Assembly: GCA_964537825.1 (NCBI GenBank)
Contig: CAZIDL010000008.1
Coordinates: forward strand, 1 to 56,035
Reading direction: 5' to 3'
DNA length: 56,035 nucleotides
Source: CAZIDL01 sp964537825
GTDB taxonomy: Bacteria > Bacteroidota > Bacteroidia > Flavobacteriales_D > CAYVSK01
Numbering within the stretch: position 1 is the first letter of the stretch; the number at the start of each line of letters is the position of its first letter. A program made the position numbers and the translations under genes. The notes beneath the pieces were generated by a model. It was given only the letters and a program-made list of their open reading frames with translations. It did no database searches and was not told where the DNA came from. Shown piece by piece: positions 51,649 through 56,035 of this stretch.

Positions 51649-52230
51649 ATGCGACGAGCCCTACCCTTTTTTCCGGCATTAGCCTTTTTCTTCCTTTTCG
51701 CGACCGCCTGCACGAATTCTTCCACCGATGGGAATGGCGATGGTAAGAACGGAAAGGACGAAGGGAACGGGAAGGCTAATAAGAACATGGTGGAGAAAGA
51801 CCTGAGCGATAAAGGGCTCAAGTTAATCGCACAGGTCCCTAAAAAAGATCCCCAGAAAGGACGGCCCCCCGTCAAGGTGGGTATCAGCAAGAAAGGAGGA
51901 GTACAACTTAAAGGGGGTGATGCCTTTGGGATGCGGATCATCTCGGGTGCTCCTGTGATGAGCATGAAAGAGAAAAAGAATGGCATCAAGAGCATGAATC
52001 AAGCGCTGAAGACGGAATTCCTCAAGGAGAAAGAGGATCTATTGCTCTACAAGTTCAGCGTACCCGGTTCAGACAAGGAGATGTACCACTTTTACATGGT
52101 CGCTGACGTGGGAGGGCAGAAGTACGTGGTCCGATCCCTCGAGGACGGGGAATACTCCAAAGGACAGGTGGAGTTGATGATCCGTTCGGCCAAAAGTTTC
52201 AAGCCCAAGAAAGGCGATAAAAGCGCCTGA
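51649..52230 (+). CDS. Hypothetical lipoprotein
   Basis: A 193-residue protein with a good lipobox (FATAC, Cys near residue 21). A low-complexity N/G/D/K linker (about 23-46) comes next, then a compact domain with LKLIAQVPKK, GDAFGMRIISGAPVMSMKEKK and KEMYHFYMVADVGGQKYVVRS in order. I do not recognise the domain. It should be membrane-anchored in the envelope. It is followed after nine bases by another exported protein, so the two likely form one transcript. Confidence 0.75.
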   Translation: MRRALPFFPALAFFFLFATACTNSSTDGNGDGKNGKDEGNGKANKNMVEKDLSDKGLKLIAQVPKKDPQKGRPPVKVGISKKGGVQLKGGDAFGMRIISGAPVMSMKEKKNGIKSMNQALKTEFLKEKEDLLLYKFSVPGSDKEMYHFYMVADVGGQKYVVRSLEDGEYSKGQVELMIRSAKSFKPKKGDKSA

Positions 52231-52239
52231 TCGGGCAGG

Positions 52240-52794
52240 ATGACCTTTACTTTTTCTTTCCGCCGCCTCTTTCGGGTATCTTATTTATTCCTGTTTTTTT
52301 GTTGTCTATCTGCAGTCCGCTCTGGGGTCGCTCAGGAGATCGGATCGATCCCTAATGGTAGCTTCGAGGACACGAGCGCCTTCGGAAGGTACTGGCATTT
52401 GTCCTACGGAAAACCCTCTCTGGAGGACTCCATCGCATTGAAGGGAGACCATTCGATGATGATCGAGGAGGTGGAGGACCACATCGATCTGGTCTCCGAT
52501 CCGATCAGTGTGGGGCAGAGCGGATCCTACGAATTTTCCTTTTGGTACCGGGCCATCGAGGGTTCCGAAGAATGGGCGCCTCTGTGGGTCGAGCTGCTTC
52601 AGGACGGGGAAGCTGTTGAAGTCTTCCGGATCGGAAAAGAAGAAGCAAGAATGCGAAAGCTTTCCCGGGATTGGATCCTTTTCAAAGGTTCTTTAACGCT
52701 TAGGAGCGGATCACCCGTCCGTATCTTTATCCATTCGGACCTTCCCCGGATATGGATCGAGGATGTTAAGCTGCTGCGCGACGATGGGATCTAA
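52240..52794 (+). CDS. Exported carbohydrate-binding-like (CBM4/9-type) protein
   Basis: A 184-residue secreted protein: signal peptide (LFLFFCCLSAVRSGVAQ), then a single beta-sandwich with IPNGSFEDTSAFGRYWHL, the typical N-G-S/G-F-E start of CBM4/9-like or galactose-binding domains, a YEFSFWYRAIEG strand and RIFIHSDLPRIWIEDVKLL at the end. The ligand is unknown. It has no type IX sorting tail. Its stop overlaps that of the convergent recO by two bases (CTAA). Confidence 0.65.
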   Translation: MTFTFSFRRLFRVSYLFLFFCCLSAVRSGVAQEIGSIPNGSFEDTSAFGRYWHLSYGKPSLEDSIALKGDHSMMIEEVEDHIDLVSDPISVGQSGSYEFSFWYRAIEGSEEWAPLWVELLQDGEAVEVFRIGKEEARMRKLSRDWILFKGSLTLRSGSPVRIFIHSDLPRIWIEDVKLLRDDGI

Positions 52795-53516
52795 TCGGTG
52801 AAGAGGTCATGAAGAACGTCCAATGAATTGATCGGTCCGAGTTCTCCAAGATGGATCCGAAAGTGCTGGATCAGCTTTTTTAGCAATTCCTGTCTTGCCT
52901 TAGTTCCCGTTAGAAAGCGATGGTGCTCTTCCAGCTCCGTCCGTAGCATCGAGGCGAGGGTCTGGCTTTCCTGTGGGTCGAGCGAGTGACCGTGTGTTGG
53001 TTCTTCTTTTTGAAGCTTTCCCTCGATCAAATCGAAATAGCCGTTCTCGTCCGGGAGTTCTTCCGGAGCGATGCCGTGTGTGTGCATGCCGCGGGCGATG
53101 AAATGGAGATGAAGGTCTTTGGGATCGGGGCTTCGATCGAGCATTTCGATGCAGGTCTCTACTTCCCTGTAATGCTCCGGGTCGGCGGGTTGTAGTTGGG
53201 TCGATCGGTAGAGGAACTCCCCTAAGAAGAGGGCGATCGCTGAGCGCTCCGGATCGTTGATCAGGTTGAGGAAGGGCTTTTCGATCCGAGCTTCTTTGAG
53301 AAGGTGCAATCCCCCTTCTTCCTTAAAGCGGGCAGTGATCTCAAGCCGGTTCAAGGGGATCGCAATGCTCCCATAGCTCCCCCCTTTTTTGGCTTTCTTG
53401 GCTCCTTTCCAGATGAAAGAACATGCTCCTTCATCGGGGGTGAGGACTTTCAAAATGGCGCTCGTATCCGAATGTTCGATCCGATGAAGGAGGATCCCTT
53501 TCGTGCTCTTATCCAT
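52791..53516 (-). CDS. recO: DNA repair protein RecO
   Basis: A 241-residue RecFOR-pathway mediator. The N-terminal OB fold (GILLHRIEHSDTSAILKVLTPDEG as parts) precedes a helical domain with FLGEFLYRSTQ. The zinc-finger cysteines of many RecO proteins are missing, as is common in Bacteroidota. RecO loads RecA onto SSB-coated gaps. It follows porZ by 6 nt, the usual Bacteroidota pair. Confidence 0.92.
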   Translation of the reverse strand: MDKSTKGILLHRIEHSDTSAILKVLTPDEGACSFIWKGAKKAKKGGSYGSIAIPLNRLEITARFKEEGGLHLLKEARIEKPFLNLINDPERSAIALFLGEFLYRSTQLQPADPEHYREVETCIEMLDRSPDPKDLHLHFIARGMHTHGIAPEELPDENGYFDLIEGKLQKEEPTHGHSLDPQESQTLASMLRTELEEHHRFLTGTKARQELLKKLIQHFRIHLGELGPINSLDVLHDLFTD

Positions 53517-53522
53517 AGGGGG

Positions 53523-55865
53523 TCAATGGAAGAACATGATCTTGCCGGCCATGCTTTGCTTTCCTCCAGGGGAAGCAACGAACACCAAATATACGCCGGT
53601 CCGAACGCGGATCCCGTTCTGATCCGTTCCCTGCCAGATCGCCTGACCTCCTTCCGAGCGTCCTTTGTAGACCAGATCACCGCTCACGTTGGTGATGCGG
53701 ACTGTACTGTTCTTGGGAAGTCCCCGGATCGCTATCGGGCCGGTATGTTCTTTCCGCACCGGGTTCGGATAGATCACGATGTCCTCAAGGGAGCTTTGGC
53801 CTTCTGTGGCCACTCCTCGAAATGAAACGATGCCCTGGTCCGTTCCGAAGAAGACCTCTCCGGTCTCAGGATGTATCGCAATGTCTTCGATCCCATCGGA
53901 TATCAGCGGGCTTTCAGCTTCGGAGAAGCGGTGGAGTTGTTCCTTTCCGTCCGGGCTAACGTGAAAGACGCCGGAGTTGGCGGTGCCGATCCATTTTTCG
54001 TCAGCTCCGTTCACCTCGATCGTCTTGACCGTTTCATTGTTCAGGAGGGGGGCGACGAATCCGTCGTAATCGACCAGGATCTCCTCGGCATCGGAAGGGT
54101 TGTTGCTTAAGAGGTCATCGGGGGTGTAGAAGACAGCGATCCCTTTGTTCGTCCCCACCCAGATCTCATTGTCCTGGTCCTCAGCAATGCTGTGTACGGT
54201 CTTGTGAGGGAGCCCCCCTTTTCCGTTTTGATCGTTGATGAGCCGATACGCGTCATCGCTCGGGTCCGTTGGCGTTCCCTGATCATTGAGCACGAAGATC
54301 CCTTTATCCGGGACCACGATCCATTTTTGCCCGATCGAAGTGCAGGTGATCCCTCCCAAACGGTCCCCCGAAGTAAATTCTCCCCCAAGGTCGATCGAGT
54401 GCCATTCTCCTTCCGATGTGAGCACGGATATGGGGGTGCTCGTATTGCTATTGGTAACCCAAAGGTTGCCCGATCCATCGAAGCTAGACCCCCATGCGCA
54501 AACCACGTTCGGGAAGGAAGAATGCGTTTCCAATATGCTGTTGGACGGTGTGTGGACCTTCTTCAGTTCATTCCCCTGAAATTCCCAAAGTCCTTCCCCC
54601 CATGTTCCGATGAAGGCATGGGCCGGATCGTTCGGATCGATGGCCACGCTGATCGGATCGCTAAGGCTATCGAGTCCGGAATGCGTTCTTGAGTTGAGGT
54701 TTTTCCAATCGTCCTGATGGAAATGAAAGATCCCATCCTTTCGGTAAAAAGGGGTCCAGATGCTGCTCACTCCTCCTGTCGCCACCCATATGTGATCCTT
54801 TTCCGCACTCATTTTAAAGATGTTCGTACCGGCAGGTCCATCAGGTAGGATCTTTTCCCCGCTCCAGGAATTCCTGAGTTTGGCCAGTCCGCTCCAACGA
54901 TCTGCGAACCAGAAGTGGTCCTTCCAGAGGATGGCCTGGATCGGTTTGGGGTTCCCTTCCCAGGGTTGGCTGTGAACGATGCGGGTTTGCTCCCCCTTTT
55001 CGTTCAGCGCTAGCACGTAGCCACCTCTTTGGGCGATCACGAGCTTGCCGTCCGAATTTTCGATATCTGATACGTTCGGGGTGCGGGGATCAAAGGAGAA
55101 ACCTTTCCAGTTCCCGTTCGAATATTGAAGGACGCTGTCCCGCAAAGAGTCCATGGCAGGTACTTCGATAGTGAAGAGTCGGTCGTCGAAGCTCGTGATG
55201 TCCTCGAAGCCTCCAGTGAGGCCTTGGGGTTTTTCGTGCTCCCAATTCTGAAAATCGGCCAGATTCGGGGCTTTAAGGGAGGCTTTGTAGATCCCGGAGG
55301 TGGCAGCGGCGAAGATGGAATCCTGGAGAAAAGCGATGCTATGGACTTCTACAGCCGAGCTATTGTTCCCGATCATGTATGATTCCCGGACTTCCTTTTT
55401 CTCCAGGTCGATCAGGACGATCCCGAAGCCACAGGCAAGGTAGGCCATCTTGCCCCTAAAGGTGATGTCGTTGATGGTCTTCGATCCGATGATCGAGCTT
55501 TCCCGGATATCGTTGATCGCCCAGACCGCATTATCAGAGAGGAGATCGATGGCTCCGTTCCTGTAACCGACCACCAAGAGGTCGGTCTCGAAGTTGTAGC
55601 GGATGCTCTTGATACCGATATCGTGAAGTGCGTCGATCTTGTTGATCCGTTCGATGCTGTTGTCCGCTGTATTGTAGGCGATCACGCCGTTGCTCGTGGC
55701 AGCGTAAACCCTTTTTGGGCCGTGGGTCACGCTAATGCAATGGCCATATGGAAAATGGTCCCGCCAAGCGCCGATGGGCACCTGTCCTTGGGATTGCCCT
55801 TTAAGGAGGCCGGATAGGCTCAAAAGGAGGCCCAGTAAAACGGCGGATGGGATCGTTCGGGTCAT
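53523..55865 (-). CDS. porZ: Type IX secretion system protein PorZ
   Basis: A 780-residue secreted protein of the length of PorZ. A signal peptide (AVLLGLLLSLSGLLKGQ) is followed by two beta-propellers built of short repeats, e.g. NDITFRGKMAYLACGFGIVL, KIWVGTNKGIAVF-type and EWIGTANSGVF-type blades (shown in parts). A C-terminal sorting-like Ig domain follows (VIYPNPVRKEHTG to GVYLVFVASPG). PorZ sits at the cell surface in the attachment complex that swaps the sorting domain of cargo for an anionic lipopolysaccharide. Here it is next to recO, as usual. The cargo at 1.0-3.6 kb is a likely client. Confidence 0.9.
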   Translation of the reverse strand: MTRTIPSAVLLGLLLSLSGLLKGQSQGQVPIGAWRDHFPYGHCISVTHGPKRVYAATSNGVIAYNTADNSIERINKIDALHDIGIKSIRYNFETDLLVVGYRNGAIDLLSDNAVWAINDIRESSIIGSKTINDITFRGKMAYLACGFGIVLIDLEKKEVRESYMIGNNSSAVEVHSIAFLQDSIFAAATSGIYKASLKAPNLADFQNWEHEKPQGLTGGFEDITSFDDRLFTIEVPAMDSLRDSVLQYSNGNWKGFSFDPRTPNVSDIENSDGKLVIAQRGGYVLALNEKGEQTRIVHSQPWEGNPKPIQAILWKDHFWFADRWSGLAKLRNSWSGEKILPDGPAGTNIFKMSAEKDHIWVATGGVSSIWTPFYRKDGIFHFHQDDWKNLNSRTHSGLDSLSDPISVAIDPNDPAHAFIGTWGEGLWEFQGNELKKVHTPSNSILETHSSFPNVVCAWGSSFDGSGNLWVTNSNTSTPISVLTSEGEWHSIDLGGEFTSGDRLGGITCTSIGQKWIVVPDKGIFVLNDQGTPTDPSDDAYRLINDQNGKGGLPHKTVHSIAEDQDNEIWVGTNKGIAVFYTPDDLLSNNPSDAEEILVDYDGFVAPLLNNETVKTIEVNGADEKWIGTANSGVFHVSPDGKEQLHRFSEAESPLISDGIEDIAIHPETGEVFFGTDQGIVSFRGVATEGQSSLEDIVIYPNPVRKEHTGPIAIRGLPKNSTVRITNVSGDLVYKGRSEGGQAIWQGTDQNGIRVRTGVYLVFVASPGGKQSMAGKIMFFH

Positions 55866-55929
55866 TTCGCGGCTCTACAACGAAGATAGCGCCGATCTAT
55901 GATAGGATGCGTCGGGATCCCCGATCGAT

Positions 55930-55937
55930 TAATTTTG
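55930..55937 (+). promoter_or_regulatory. tRNA-Arg -7 promoter box
   Basis: TAATTTTG matches TAnnTTTG and ends eight bases before the tRNA. No clear -33. Confidence 0.5.
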
Positions 55938-55945
55938 AAGCCGCT

Positions 55946-56019
55946 GGCCCCGTAGCTCAACTGGATAGAGCGTCTGACTTCGGATCAGAAGGTTAAGGGT
56001 TCGAATCCTTTCGGGGTCA
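55946..56019 (+). tRNA. tRNA-Arg (TCG)
   Basis: A 74-nt cloverleaf: acceptor GGCCCCG with CGGGGTC (one G-T), discriminator A, anticodon stem TCTGA/TCAGA with loop CTTCGGA, anticodon TCG, T-arm GTTCGAATC. No encoded CCA. The window ends 16 bases later. Confidence 0.96.
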
Positions 56020-56035
56020 CTTACTGAAAAACAGA

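Noticed and set aside
1..56035. Mobile elements, prophage, CRISPR or defence island
   Set aside because: No transposase, integrase, phage, Cas or restriction gene and no regularly spaced repeats were found; gene order looks like a conserved core chromosome.

Overview
The window is a gene-dense chromosomal segment from a member of the Bacteroidota, most likely a marine Flavobacteriales lineage of the Cryomorphaceae/Schleiferiaceae type. The inference rests on four things. There is a type IX secretion cargo and the secretion factor PorZ. There are Bacteroidota-only families (DUF4175, DUF6341 and DUF6427 types). There are characteristic neighbourhoods: purH-mreBCD-mrdA-rodA, DUF4175-ATPase-ybeY-mnmG, recO-porZ and gltX-folB. 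Promoter boxes match TAnnTTTG. Base composition is a little over half G+C by eye, with no obvious foreign island. No insertion sequence, prophage or CRISPR array is visible.

Layout. 1-7.4 kb: the start of an AlaX-like editing protein, a HIT hydrolase, a large BNR-repeat protein with a type IX sorting tail, a TPR/SpoIIE-type phosphatase, a cobalamin riboswitch in front of a 66-residue CWC-type cysteine-rich protein, and a lipoprotein. 7.4-14.7 kb: acyl-CoA carboxylase beta subunit, a redoxin, purD, two small-family membrane proteins, purQ, nadD, gmk and a secreted protein. 14.7-18.4 kb: a LuxE-family protein, tyrS, an SDR dehydrogenase and tRNA-Phe. 18.4-24.8 kb: coaX followed by an envelope-biogenesis string (outer-membrane barrel, TPR protein, LptC, small membrane protein, PpiD-like chaperone). 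24.8-33.4 kb, minus strand: phoH, then the cell-shape operon purH-mreB-mreC-mreD-mrdA-rodA. 33.5-37.7 kb: an FtsX-type permease, recX (opposite strand), an MFS transporter and an MscS channel. 37.7-48.2 kb, minus strand: mnmG followed by a SAM methyltransferase, an FAD oxidoreductase and a MoeB-rhodanese protein in one tight operon, then ybeY, an anti-sigma-like ATPase, DUF4175 and an rRNA-type methyltransferase. 48.3-56 kb: gltX-folB, tRNA-Cys, an M50/CBS protease, two exported proteins, recO, porZ and tRNA-Arg.

Four observations stand out. (1) mnmG is in one operon with an FAD oxidoreductase that resembles the MnmC oxidase domain, plus a methyltransferase and a MoeB-rhodanese protein. This could be a complete wobble-uridine (mnm5/s2 type) module with a new methyltransferase. 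(2) Two parS-like palindromes share an identical 20-nt core, lie 7.6 kb apart and sit in the 5' leaders of recX and mnmG; the mnmG copy is one arm of a foldable three-way junction. (3) The lptC lipoprotein signal sequence is written inside a near-perfect intrinsic terminator. (4) A cobalamin riboswitch with a clear P1 helix leads directly into a lone CWC protein rather than a transporter or synthesis gene.

All functional calls are from reading motifs and neighbourhoods by eye; no database search or folding program was run.
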